Positions 34,301 through 45,900 of a stretch of 64,000 nt of DNA are shown one piece after another (positions within the stretch are counted from its first letter, which is position 1; every line of letters starts with the position of its first letter). The DNA is from Deuterostichococcus epilithicus (taxonomy: Eukaryota; Chlorophyta; Trebouxiophyceae; Prasiolales; Stichococcaceae). The DNA is taken from NCBI GenBank assembly GCA_033439295.1, contig JAVTLE010000018.1:310001-374000 (forward strand), read 5' to 3'. Under the pieces are notes generated by a model. That model was not told the origin of the DNA, ran no database searches, and worked only from the letters and a program-made list of their open reading frames with translations. The translations under genes and the position numbers were made by a program.

Positions 34301-37300
34301 GTCACGCCGCCGTCGCCACCAGCGGCGCTGCCGAGGTCCGATTCCGGCGTCGTGCCGGCGCCGCCGGAGGTGTCTGTGGCGGCGCCTGTGTCAGAGGCCG
34401 CCGCCATGCCTGCATGCATACCTGCAGCCGCCTCAAGACCCACAGGTGCATACGCAGCTGCAGCTCGTGCCCAGGTGGTCTTTCGGCCCGGCGCGGGAAG
34501 GCTGCAAAGAACGGGTCTCTGGGCTTTGGCCTCCCATCTTAGACGTCTGTCGTGCCCGGGCGGGCCACAGCTGCTTTGGCGCAGGCAACTGTCCGGAAGT
34601 CGTGAGCAGCGCACCGTCTGCCGCCTTCTCCTCCGGCTCGGGCGACGAGCGCTTGCCCGCAAGGCGACCTGCACGCGTCACCCCCTCGTCAGGGCGGGAG
34701 CAGTGCCTCCAGACTGAGGGCGTGGCAGGCCATGCCCTCACACTGACTCATCGTCTGTTTGACACCCAGACGATCGACATGCAAGGCGGCTGACACATTG
34801 CCGCTCATGCACCGGCAGTCAATGATGTTCGACCGGCTCGATGTCAGCCATGAGAACAGGGCGGTCTGTGATGTTCGGGGTTCCACAAGCGAGTCTGCCA
34901 GCGGAATCACCGCTTGCGGCGCCACGCAGCTGGGGGCCGCCGACGCTGCCGCCGCCGCCAGGGTCGGTCGCGGCGGCTGAGGCGGAGGGCACCCGCGGCG
35001 GCAGCGGCGGCCGCGCCGCGGCCATCGGCGCAGACGCCGTGGGCCGCTGCTGCTTCAGCGCGCTACTGCGCTGCCATACCTGCAGCAGAATACACCGTTC
35101 ACCATCTTGACATTGCTGCAGCTAGGCAGGAAAAACATTGACGTGGCCCCAGCCGAGGTTGACTGCAGCCTCATATCGCCTGCAGGCAGTGACACCTGTG
35201 ATGTGTTCTCACTGGAGAAGGTCAAGACTTAGAGACTTCCTTTGCGACGCACCTGAGGCGGAGGCGGCGGCGGCGGAAGGTCCAGGCTGAGGTCCAGGAA
35301 CGGGTCGAAGGCCGTCGACGTGTGGCCGCAGGCGCGGCAGGTCACGTCGGAGCGAAGGAGCCCGCCAAAGGCGCGCTGCACAATGCCGTCCTCCTCGCCG
35401 TCTGCGCGGCGGCACAGAGGGGATTTCCCTGGAGGCTCAAGTGCAGGGAGGGGGGACGGGGGAGCTTGACGGTGTGGACATCAATCTAAAGCGGCATGCG
35501 GTGCACAACAGCTGCTGGCATCGTGCCAACATCTGGAAGCATGCTCCTCCGGACTGAGGTGCGCCCGACAAGCAGCGCGGCTGGTGGGGCCTCGAACTCT
35601 GCGACTTATGTTTCAGGTTTGCACAGTCAGATGGTATAACCTTGGCGCCGCCCGCAGCGCGCACCGTCTGAGCACAGGCTGGAGGCTATCGACATGACCG
35701 ACGGTGCCGGCCCCAGAGCATCATTCGCCGCCATCAAGGCCGGAGCGCCGTTCGGCCCCGGGAAACCCTGCAGCTGAAATGCCGCCTGCGAACCAAGGGA
35801 TCGCATCGGAAGCTTGGCTTCAAAAAATGCTGGGGGACCAGTGCCTGGCACGTCGGCAATGCTGAGTTTGCTACAAGCCGCCGCCAACTTGGCTCTAGCC
35901 CCTCAAATAGAAAAGAGGTGGCAGGGCTGCCGGTGCAGCCTGTGGAAGCTATAGCTGAATGCAAATGACAGCGCTGTGATGCTGGCAGCTTAGACAAAGC
36001 GTCAGGTCAAAGGACTGGCTCTCGAGAAGCGTAACTGCATCACTCTCACCGTACGCAGAAACCATCAATCAGGCGGCTTCAGAACATTTGATTTCCCGAC
36101 GGATGACGCCTGGCAGCAAGACGCGCACCTGAGGCTGCCGCGACGCATCCAGCAGCAGCTCGGGGAACGGGTCGCGCCCCCAGCCGCTGTCCGGCGGCCC
36201 GGCGTGCGGCAGCAGCACCGGGCTGGTGGGGGCGAGCTCGGGCTGCTGCTGCCGCCGCGGCAGCGAGGATGCGCATGCGCCGGTGCCTGCACATGAATTT
36301 AACCACAAAAACCTGCTGGAGGCCCTGCAGAAATGGAGTTTGCACCAGGGGACGCGGCTCATGCTGGTGCGGATGTGCTTGCTCCGTCTCTGCAGCAGGC
36401 ACTAGGCTCCCTCAAAGCAACGGCTGACGGCATTCCATCGCCTGGCCGGGCGGCACCGCGCATGGGTCGGATCCAGTGAGGGCGCACCCACCGTTCAACA
36501 GCGGCGCTGGCGCGGGCGCGGAGCCTACCGCGGGGTCCCACCCCGCCAGCCGCACCTCCGTCTGCGCCTCGCCCGTGTCTGATGCCGCCGGCGACGCCAG
36601 CGACGAGCTCTGCGGGCGGTCACGGGAAGATATTGCTCACCTCTCTTCCACGCCCAGTGCTGACTGCTCCAGGAACAGCCTTGCACAAGAAGCCGGCTCT
36701 TTCTGACTGCGCGTGACGTTCCGCCGCCAAGGCTTGCAGAGGCGCCCTAGGCCCGGCAGAGCGTCGAGGTGAACCTCGCGGGCGTCCTGCCGATCTCTCC
36801 CATAGGAGCGCAGTGGGGATTGTGGGTTCTGGCAAGCCTTTCTAGGCCCGCAGCAGTCCTGACAGCGTGCTGAGCCCAAGCCTCGTGGGCGTCCTGCTGC
36901 AGGCAGGTTTCCAGGTCACCGGGAGAGGAGGCAACACCGCATCCCAAATACACAAGACAAGTCGGGGCACAAGCCACACACCAGCCCCGACAGCGCGTTG
37001 AGGTAGAACTCGTGCGCATCCTGCTGCTGGTAGCCTTCCAGGTGGCCGCCGGCGGAGCGCCACCAGGCCCTCAGGAAGGCGACGGGGCTGACCGCCGTGC
37101 GCCCCCCGCCATACGCCTCGCCGAACAGTGCGTCCTGCGCCCGGCGGCAGTTGTGGGGTCCGCGGGAGTCTGGCGGCAGCGGTCGCCATGGCAGCGGGGC
37201 GGCTGACCAGGGCGTGCTGCGGCAGCGGCCCGGCTGCGACAAGGGTGCACAGAAGGCAGGCGCACAGGCAGGCTGGGGAATCCCGGGCGGCTGGGGATGG

Positions 37301-38940
37301 GTGTGTCGGAGGGAAGGCTCGACTGCGCACCAGCTCGCAGGAGAGGCAGGGCTGGGCGCCAACGCCGGCGCGGCCGCAGCAGCCCCGTTGGTGGCCTTCT
37401 CCCAGGAAGTACTGCCGCAGCAGCGGCGCATGCAGCAGTGCCTGCACGCACGTGCACCGCACACGAAGGTTGCACATCCAAGGAGATGTCTCGAGGCTGG
37501 CCACTGCTGCCGCGCTTCCACAGTCAGGCTGACTGCCGTACAGATATGACAGGTGCATGACGAAAGCATCCTCGATGCTGTGCCCCAGGCTGTGAGCAAT
37601 GCGCCTGGAACCAAGCAACAGGACTGGCCACTCCCATGCCCGCCCCGGACTCCTCCCTGCGCTCTCCCCAGCTGCACGGCCCCGGGGCCCTCCACCTGCC
37701 TGCAGCACGCTGTTCATGAAGCAGGTGTTGCCCAGGTTGTTGAGCCCGCGCAGGCCCGGCGGAAGGCCGTCTGCGTCAACCGCTGCCGCCGCCACTGGCC
37801 CGCTGCCGAAGCCGCCCATGCCGGCACCGGCCGCGCCGCCGGCGGCGCTGCTCGCTGCGCCGCCTGCGCCGTCCCGGCAGCGCGCCGCCGCGTCTGCGCC
37901 GTAACATCACAATGATTGCACAGGGTTTCGGGAGGTGATGACACCGCATTTTCCAGTCCGTGACCCATGGCCCTGCGTCAGTGTGATCCCTGGCGCCTGG
38001 AGCTTGCGGCCGTCTGAGCCGCCGGTGTGCGGGGGTGGCGATGCAGCTGCGGCTCTGGGTACAGCGCTGCAATAGCCGCAGGGCAATCAGAGCCGCAGGG
38101 GCTACTGCAGAGTTCTCTCGTTTTGTTGTGGTCTTCTGTGAGCAAAGAAGGTTGGGGCACCAGCTAGCGGCGGCGGCGGCGGGCTGGGCGGCCGCACAGG
38201 CTGCCGGTGCTGCATCGCCACCGAAGTCGGCCGCGTCGCTGCCGCACACTGCGCCGCCTGCGCAGACAACGCGGCACGGAACGGTCTCAGCAGGCGCGTC
38301 CCTGCCGTGGCGAGAGAGCGGCATGCGGCGCCGCAGGCTGTGCCTTCTTCAGGGAAAGCAGGGACCAGCCCACGGCGGACACAGTCGTGCACAGGCTGCC
38401 GCAAGCCCGCATCATTCAGGCGGGGAACCTCCAGTGCATTCACTGAAACAACGAAGCAGCTCCCGCAGCGAGGAGAGGCTCCTCGTACCGAGACTGCGGC
38501 GTCGAAGGCGGCGTCAAACACGTAGTCGCGGCAGGCGCAGCAGAGCAGCTCAGACCTCAGGGTGTCCAGCGCCAAAGCATGGCCTGTGGCGCCAAAGCAG
38601 CCACTCGATCGTTGCAGGCTTTGTGTAGGGGTGCCTCTTCAGACCTGGCCCCCAGACCCACAGAGCTCGCAATGACCTGCTGGCAGACTGTTGCAACCGC
38701 CTCGCGGTTTGCGCACCAGCACTTTGCGCAGACTCGGGTGCACAGATCCGTACCGGAGGCGCCGTGATGGGCCGCCGCCGCGGCGCGGCTGCCGAACCCT
38801 GCTGCGCACGTGCCGCACACAAACGTCGGCGTCGGCCGCGGCGGCCGGGGCGTCACCGGTTCCTCCAGCACCTGGCAGCATTGGCACGCGGGTCGGTTGC
38901 GAGCCAGGATGCTGGCGCATGCGGCATGGCCGCTCGCACT
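31326..38940 (-). CDS. Ubiquitin-specific protease, USP22/Ubp8-like, with CXXC-type zinc finger
   Basis: It is a cysteine deubiquitinase resembling the SAGA-complex enzyme that removes ubiquitin from histone H2B. The N-terminal ZnF-UBP lies in exons 38940-38754 and 38583-38489 (RPACQCCQ..FVCGTC..SELLCCACRDYVFD). The Cys box at about 37770-37700 reads GLRGLNNLGNTCFMNSVLQ. Then ALLHAPLLRQYFLGEG, CLSCEL and YQQQDAHEFYLNALSGL (~37050-36985), LRSDVTCRACGHTSTAFDPFLDLSLDL (~35370-35255, in two pieces) and LARFVRPEKLGPRDHWECAKC (~32700-32625) follow. Next are IARLPPVLALHVKRFE, HHGNMQGGHYTAYVR and WFLCDDGWVGRV near 31420, ending at a TGA at 31326. Between the VTCRACG and WECAKC exons lies RCGACRHCRHPALKKACL (~33315-33255). 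The 5' end upstream of 38940 and several linker exons are unresolved. Confidence 0.85.
32425..32451. repeat. Short tandem repeat CTGACAGGACAG
   Basis: CTGACAGGACAG occurs twice and then begins a third time within an intron of the deubiquitinase gene. Confidence 0.8.
32553..32579. repeat. CATGA pentanucleotide microsatellite
   Basis: About five tandem CATGA units in an intron of the deubiquitinase gene. Confidence 0.9.
36120..36180 (-). repeat. Echo of the DPFLDLSLDL exon of the deubiquitinase
   Basis: Minus-strand GRDPFPELLLDASRQPQV followed by donor-like CTCAGGTGCG parallels AFDPFLDLSLDL..PPQ and its CTCAGGTGCG donor at about 35330-35253. Shared words include GAACGGGTCG and GCACCTGAGG on the plus strand. 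It lies about 0.85 kb upstream of the real exon, further away than other echoes. Confidence 0.55.
36751..36921 (-). repeat. Two echoes of the QQQDAHEFYLNALSGL exon
   Basis: The real exon end is at about 37050-36985. Copy A at 36921-36855 reads QQDAHEAWAQHAV with about 70% DNA identity. Copy B at 36800-36751 reads DAREVHLDALPGL. Offsets are about 130 and 235 bp downstream in transcript sense, i.e. within the following intron. Confidence 0.85.
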
Positions 38941-40104
38941 CTGATGCCGAAGGAACCGTTTTGGTGGGTTCTTGGCACGTGCAGCCTGGTTTTGTGCTGC
39001 AGTTCAACGAAGACTATTGTGCCCCCATTGCGCCGCCGCATGAGCGTGCATCTGGTGCCAGCCAGCTGATCATTCGCGGATCATTGTTTGCTGAATTGCG
39101 TCGTCAAACACGATGTGCATCGCGAACTACCAGCATCGGAAGAAAGGATCAGTCCCACAGCGGACTGCACGCTGGTACAAGCATGGCCTGGCAGCACGGC
39201 GCATGGCTGGCAAAAGACTGTTGACTTGCAAACATTCAGCGCGCGTTCCAATGATCCAGATGCCGCTCTGGAAGAATACAATGAGGGCGTCACGGAGCAG
39301 AGGAGGCCCAGAGCGGGCACTGGCAAATACACTGGCAAATACTGACCCGAGAGGGCTGCACGGAAGAGGTGCGAATGGCGCGTTGAAGTGCAGATAGCTG
39401 CTGTGCGCCATTGCTGCTCGTGATAAGCGTCTGCAGATGCTCGCAGGCATCGGCGCTCATCGTAACGCACTGCGGGTGACCTCAGCAGCTCATGCCTGTT
39501 GCATGATTTAGAATCGGCGCGATGTTGCGCACGCGTGGCAGGCCTCGTGAAATGTAAAGTGAGACTCTGAGAGACGATTGAAGCGAGAAACACGACGGAG
39601 GCGAATGTGATGAAGCCGTGCAGGTGCGCGCAATCAACCCTCGCGTGCTGTGTTTTCCAACACCCCTGATTGTTCTGCACCTTCATCCCCCTTGGCCCCT
39701 TGGTGCTTCGAAACCAAGTCCTGCTGGAGTGTTGGTGCAACCAGTGCCGTGAATCAGTGCTGACCCGCGAGAGGTTTGACCAGACTGAGCAGTGAGCAAG
39801 ACAACCCGCACCGAGGGCGCTCCGTTGGCGCCGCGACAAAACCGGCAGAAGCAGGCCTCCATATGTTTGAACGGGGCTGCCTGCAGTCGTGCCGGTGTCT
39901 GGAGCCTCGGCTGCTCGGTACACCCTGATAATCCTCGTTAGACTTCAGAGCTGCTGCTGGGCGTTGCTGGTCAGTTTCGAATGTTCGGCAGCCGGACGGA
40001 AACGAAGGGATGACGCACAGAGGGCCGGGCACAAGGCCGTGAATCCTCGGCAGGAGGCGGCATCTCAACTGTCAGTAGGATTCAGTCTGCCGCGGAGGGC
40101 GCAC
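38941..40104. other. Divergent gap between deubiquitinase and RAD21-like genes
   Basis: It should contain both promoters and first exons or leaders that I could not place. A 12-bp tandem duplication (ACTGGCAAATAC) lies at about 39319-39344. No other structure is recognised. Confidence 0.4.
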
Positions 40105-42173
40105 CTGCATGTCTACACCGCGCAGAACCTGGCCCGTAAGGGGCCGCTGGGGATTGTATGGATCGCCGCGCAGCGTGACAAGAAGTACCTCAAAAAGCAG
40201 CAGTCGTCCGGCACCGATGTCCCGGAGTCCTGTGGTAGGTGCTCCCTTGCCGCAACCCCCTGCTTGCTGCCATAACTGGACCGTATGCTACCATTTGCCG
40301 CGCGCGCATGTCCCGTCCGTTCACCCGCGCGGCGCTGCACCTCCGACGGCTGAACATTCACGGAAGCACAGAAGTTCCAGACAGACGACGCACGAGCTCA
40401 ACGCCACTGCTGCCCGGCCTCACAGACCGCATCATCTCGCCGGATGCGCCGCTGCCGCTGCGGCTGTCAGGGCAGCTGATGCTGGGCGTCGTGCGCGTCT
40501 ACTGCAAGCAGGTCGACTACCTGGCGCACGACGCCAGCGGCGCCCTCGCCACACTGCGCCAGGTGTGTGCCGATGCCCTGGACAATGTCACTGCCTGCAG
40601 CTGTTGCAGCTCACTTGATGTCATGCTTGGCGCGGCCTCCTTGTTCATCGCACCAGACTTGCTGCCTGCTGCCCTGGCCCTGCCATACAAAAGAGGGTGG
40701 GCCACTTTGGTCTTGCGGTCCTTCATGTAAGTTGCAGCGGCGGGACGGGGCGCAGCTGGGCTTGCTGCGCCGTCGCTGCTCACAAGCACGAGGGGCCTGG
40801 CGCTGCAGTTTGACCGCATTGAGCAGCAGCAGCACGGGAGCAAACCCTTCAAGTCCCTGAACGCCCATTTCGTTGGTTGACCACAAGCAGGTCGTCAAGC
40901 CGGCAGGTGTGGACCTGCCGCCAGGGAGCATGGCGGCGGCGCCGAACCATGTCAACCTGCCGGACACCTCGTATGACTACATCTTCCAGGACAGCTCCGG
41001 CATCGACTTTGACACGTGCGATTTTTCGAGCCCTGTGGAAGTGGCGACCTGCGTTTGGTGTCGTCAGCTGCCTCCACGTGACACGACATGGCGCGGCGGC
41101 ATGCATGTCGTGGCCCAGCACTGCTGTGCCACTGTTGTGCGATCGGAGGTTCCATGCCGGACACGGATCGAGAGCAGTTTCAGGCCTGCTGCAGCTTTGG
41201 CGAGACGCTAGCATTCACGCCATGGGCGGTGACGCCGCGCGGCCGCCGCTCCTCCATCACCTTCATTGAGGTGGAGCACAGTCAGCTGGGCAGCGGCATG
41301 TTTGGCAACAGCCAGCAGTTTGGAGGTGCGTGCATGCTGCTGCTCCGTAATGATACACGCAGCCAGCACCCAGGCGCTAGTGCAGCAGGCTTCGAGGTTT
41401 ACTCGAATGCAGTGGTGTCAGGCGTGCTGCAAGTCCAGGCCACATTCAGGCTCACCCTCAGCTTTGCGGACTTTCGTGTCCTGCCTTCTTGCTGCCTTGC
41501 CAAACCTGTTGCGCCATTTGCCGAGCCTGGCGCCCACCAAGGCCTGGCCGGTGTTCCTGCCTACAGCGCCTGAGAAGTCCGAGACGGTTGACGATGCGTT
41601 TCTGGACGCGGAGTTCCATGCGGAGGAACGGGAGCGTGCCCGAGCTGCGCCCGCGGACGGCGGCGCCGCCGGCTTGGACGGCGCCATGCTGGACTCGGGC
41701 CTCGACACCACCCCTGCAGCGGCGCCGCTGCCAGATGGCGACGGTGCGCAATGGCTGTTCGAAGCATCTGTCTGTCTACACGTTCATGACGCATCTCCGA
41801 TCCCGCAGGCGGCGTGGCATTCTGGCCTTCATCCTTCATCCTTGCGAGGCATGTTGCGGGGCTCTGGATGCACACTGAGCAGCCTCGATACAACAACAGT
41901 CGCCAAGAGAAACGGTCCAAACTGGAGCCTGGAGCTGACCAGCGGCCGGCTCCGACTCCAGCAGCACGCTGGGTGTCAGACCGGCTTCTGGACACTGCGG
42001 TCCAGCACCCCGCCCTCAAGCCCACTGGGCAGCAGCTCCCAGGCACGCTCAGGGCGCAGAGGCTGCGTTGGATTTTGTGCATTGGTAGGCTAAAACTGTG
42101 CAACTGCTTGTTCCAGCAGACGGAACTCACGTTACGTCCTTGCGATGGCACGTCGAAGAAACTGGAACATTGA
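40105..42173 (+). CDS. Cohesin kleisin, RAD21/REC8 N-terminal domain protein
   Basis: Kleisins close the cohesin ring by binding SMC3 with the N-domain. Exons joining in phase: to 40234, 40381-40562, 40891-41015, 41195-41325, 41567-41743, and probably about 41811-42173. Exon 1 reads VYTAQNLARKGPLGIVWIAA, matching the family start MFYSQFILAKKGPLGTIWIAA, so the true start codon (perhaps in an upstream exon) is not identified; 40105 is only where similarity begins. Then PLPLRLSGQLMLGVVRVYCKQ and VDYLAHDASGALATLRQ correspond to the ALRMSGHLLLGVVRIYSRKV block, and VDLPP..HVNLPDTS to the VDLPP..ITLPE block. The C-terminal winged helix that binds SMC1 is not seen; the last proposed exon ends GTSKKLEH without family similarity. 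It could be a short kleisin, a truncated copy, or an incorrectly joined 3' end. Confidence 0.7.
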
Positions 42174-42951
42174 CGTCTTATATTTAGCGTTGAGGTACCT
42201 ATCTAAGGCCCTGCCCAGCGCTGCTGGGCAAGCTGTGTCAACTGCCTGGATACAACTCCGGAGCTTCTTGGTTTACCTACCTATCTCGAAAACAAACTTT
42301 TCCATGCAAAAAAAGCGCGCTGGAGCACAGCAACAGGAGATATGCTGTTGGCCAGTCCTGGCAAAATCTATTCTGAGGTTTCCACATCTAGAGGCGCACG
42401 TCCATGCTGCTCGACGCAACGGCTGCACAGCAAAGAAACAGACTGCCAAAAACAGAAACTGAGGAAACACAGCCACACGGTCGTGCTGACAGCGGCGCAA
42501 GCCTGCAGTACCGTTGCCGCGGAAACTGCCACCCAAGAGGGGCCTACCCACTACTGTGAAGCTGAAGCACAGAGCGATGGCGCAGCTATCCTCAGTGCAA
42601 TGCTTGCATGAGCGGATGCACCTCACTGCTGCAGTGTGCAGTCACACGACAGCTTAAGCCAATCCGGTTCACCGACTGCGTCAACGCTGCCAGCTCACGC
42701 TTGATGATCTGATGCAGTCGTTGCTTGGGGGAACACCGCCTGGCGCAAAGGGAGCCCTCAGGGATGCGCTCATTGCCGCTGACGACGTCACTGCCGCCGC
42801 TGCCGTGTGGGAAACGAAACTGCCGCCACGGTGCTGCCAGCCCAGCTGCTGCGCGGGGGGCAGCGCTGGGTTGGGCGGCCGCCTTCGGCGGCGTTGGCGC
42901 GGCGACCGGCATGTGCCGCGCCCACGAATGTCCCCCAAAGCCCGCGTCGCG
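42174..42951. other. Convergent 3' region of RAD21-like and CG-1 genes
   Basis: Open frames here are weak and antisense to each other. It probably carries the two 3' untranslated regions. No poly(A) signal was assigned with confidence. Confidence 0.4.
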
Positions 42952-45900
42952 TCAGCCGCCACCAAAGCCAGAGCGCTGCGGCTGCGCGGAAACTTCCTGC
43001 TGCCGCTCGGCCTGCACGCCCTCCATGGCCTTTGGTCCGAGCGCCGCGGCGGCGGCAAAAGCCGACCTCGACCGCGGGCCTTGCACCTGGCGGGCGGCGG
43101 TTTCCGAGTGGTGTTAGTCGAGGGCGGCGGTCAGTTTAGGGGTATCTGCACACGCTCTGACGATTCGTGGGCGGAGCGGCTAGCCTGGCTGCCTGGCCAC
43201 CTGCAACGGAGCAGCCACGCGTACCCACCCCCATGCAAGACTGTCGCCTGCTCGTCAGCGGGGGCGGCATACTCTGCTCCCACACAGGCTGTGCACAGCG
43301 CCTGTACTCGGGAAGCAGCACACCTGGGGGGCCGCAAATGCAGACACGCCTGCCGCCGGCAGGCGCGGCCGCGGATGTTCCAGGCCGCTCATGCCGCCGT
43401 AAGGATGCTGGTGATGCGGCGGCGGCTCCTGGCCCGGCTGGTGCTGCCTCCAGCCGTGATCGGGCGGAGTCTGCACAGGGCAGCGGGCACCTAGCATCAT
43501 GTGCATCACCTCGCTGGTGTTCCGAGATGCCCGCTGCGGAGCAGAGGGTCAGCCGATGCAGGCAGCGCCACACGAGGCACCGTGCGCGACCGCTGGCTGC
43601 CAGGCCTGGCTGTTGGGCTGGCGGCACAAGCCAGGGTGTGCAGCATAACCATGCACTTGGGCATACGCCAGCGACGGAGCCTCTTCATGGCGCTGGCCCT
43701 GCTTTCCCCCCTCACATCTGGACCGCGGACGGCAGGCAAGCATGCCGGGAGATGGCGGTAGCCACAGCAAGCGCCATTCCCTGGGGTACAAAGACTCCCT
43801 GGGCACCCGATTGAGAAGACGCGCCTGCCAGGGCAGCGAGCCCGCTGAAGGCGGCAAGCCGCCACCGGGGAGCCCGTTGCCGAGCTGCTGGAGGCCTGCC
43901 AGATCGAGCTGGAAGGCGCTGGCTCGCTGGCCTCCGTGCGGCTGCTGCTGCTGCTGCTGCGGGTGCACCGGCGGGTTGTGATACTGCTGCTGCACAGTCA
44001 GCGCCGCCTGAGCCACCGCCTGCTGCTGCAGCTGTTGCTGCTGCCATGCCACGAGCGCAGCCGCCGCCTCTGCCGCAGCGTGGTTTGGGGTCTGCTGCAG
44101 GATCAGAGGCGCAAATCAGCAGACCAGCCTCTGCAATCGCATGGGATGTGTGACATGCCCGATTGTCGCCATGCTTGGCATTGGCCAGAGCCAATCACTG
44201 CAGAAGAGCTTGCCAGAAGTCCGTCTACTCATCACAATAGCAGCAGCTGCTCTGCTGCGCCAAGTCGCCCGCTCTGATATGAGACGGGAGGCGGGAAAAG
44301 TGGACAACACAGACAGCTTGCAAGGAAATCGTGAAACGTCAGGTACCTGCCCCTGCTGTACGGGCCAGCCGCCGGGCGGCCTGCTTCGATATGTCGTCGC
44401 CAGCGCCTGCTGCTGCTGGGCCTCCGCTGCCGCCGCGCCACTCAGCTGGTCACGGCCGCCGCCGCCGCCGGACGCGCCCCAGAACCCAGAGTTGCGCCCG
44501 GCGTTGCCTGGGAGTGGCAATTCACATCCACTCCACACTACTCCTCTCCCTGTCTGCACTCGAGCTACTTGCGGTGCATGCAGCCGCAGACAGGTGGCCA
44601 CGAGCCCCGCCCCAAGGAACCACAACACCGCTTCCAAATGCACAGATGTGCCCCATCCGCCCACCTGCGAGCTGCGCCATGTGCTGCTCCAGCTGCGCAC
44701 GCTGAAGCGCCTCCCCCAGGCTGCCGGGCAGGCTGACGGCGCGGCCGCCCGGCAGCGGCAGCGCGCCGTCACCGCCGCCGTCACGGCTGCCGCCCACGCC
44801 AGCTGTCGCGCCGCCCAGGCCAAGCATCCCCATGCCCTGAGCACGCCGGCACAGTGCAAGCATGAGTCCTACCTGACCTCACGCTGAGAACGTTGCAGTG
44901 CAGTACAACAGCAGCCGAGGAGTGTTGCAGCAGCTCCGCAGGCGCGGCATGCGCAACAGTCGATGGCAAGCCTCTCCACACGGCTCACACGGGTGCGCGC
45001 AGCATGCTGCCTGCAGCCAGCCCGCGCAGAGTGCAGACTTCCAGCCTGAAGGCAAAAGGTCACTGGGGCAGAGATCCCCTCAGTCACAAAGGACCGCACA
45101 GCTGAGGGGCCGAACCAACGGAGAGCTGCACGAGTTGCCCTGTGGAACATGTCGGGAGACTGCACCTCCTGCGCCAGCGGCATGGCGTCGGGCCCAGGCC
45201 GCGTGTTGCCCGTGGTGATGGTGAAGTGGCACCGCCCATCGGACGCCCGCCGCACGCTGCCGCTGCCAAACGTGAAGCTGCCCAGCCGCTCCGGCACCGA
45301 GCCTGCGGGGGTGGTCGTAAGAGTATGGAGACTCCAGGGGTCAGCGGGATGCAGGTTGCCCATCGCTTACGTGAGCCAAACAGGGCATGAAAGCGAGGCT
45401 GGCTATTAAAAATCGACAGCCGCACACCCTGACCCAGTTCAGCCTGAGTGCCTCCAGCCCGTGCTGCCGCAGAGGACTTGCAACACCAGTGACGCCGGGC
45501 CCTGCACCGGGTTGTGCGGCTCTCGCCAGGACCAGCGCCCGAAACACTGCAAGGGCCGACTGATGCGCGATGGTTTAGAAATTTAGAAATCCCACCTGCA
45601 CGCCCAAAGTCGCTGAGGTCCGAGTGGCTGCTCGCGGTGGAGTGGTGGCTCTCGGAGCGCCCCCCATGGCTGGACTGGCTGGTGGCGTCGCTGCTAGAGG
45701 GCGGGTCTAGGCCGCGAGGCTGCATCGCCAAGTTGGCGGCCGTCAGCGGCGCCGCGCCCGGCTGGCGCAGCCGTGCGGCGGCGTTCGCGGCCAGGTAGTG
45801 CACCAGCACGATGGAGTCGTCGCCTTCCAGCATCCAGTAGCAGCGGCGCTGCAGGGTGGGGAGGTCGACAGAAGACATTGGTGTTCAGAACGATTGTGTC

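Noticed and set aside
40801-40880. Extra RAD21-like exon (FDRIEQQQHGSKPFKS)
   Set aside because: Joining the exons ending at 40562 and starting at 40891 directly preserves phase and the family order (LRQ to VVKPAGVDLPP); inserting this piece breaks it.
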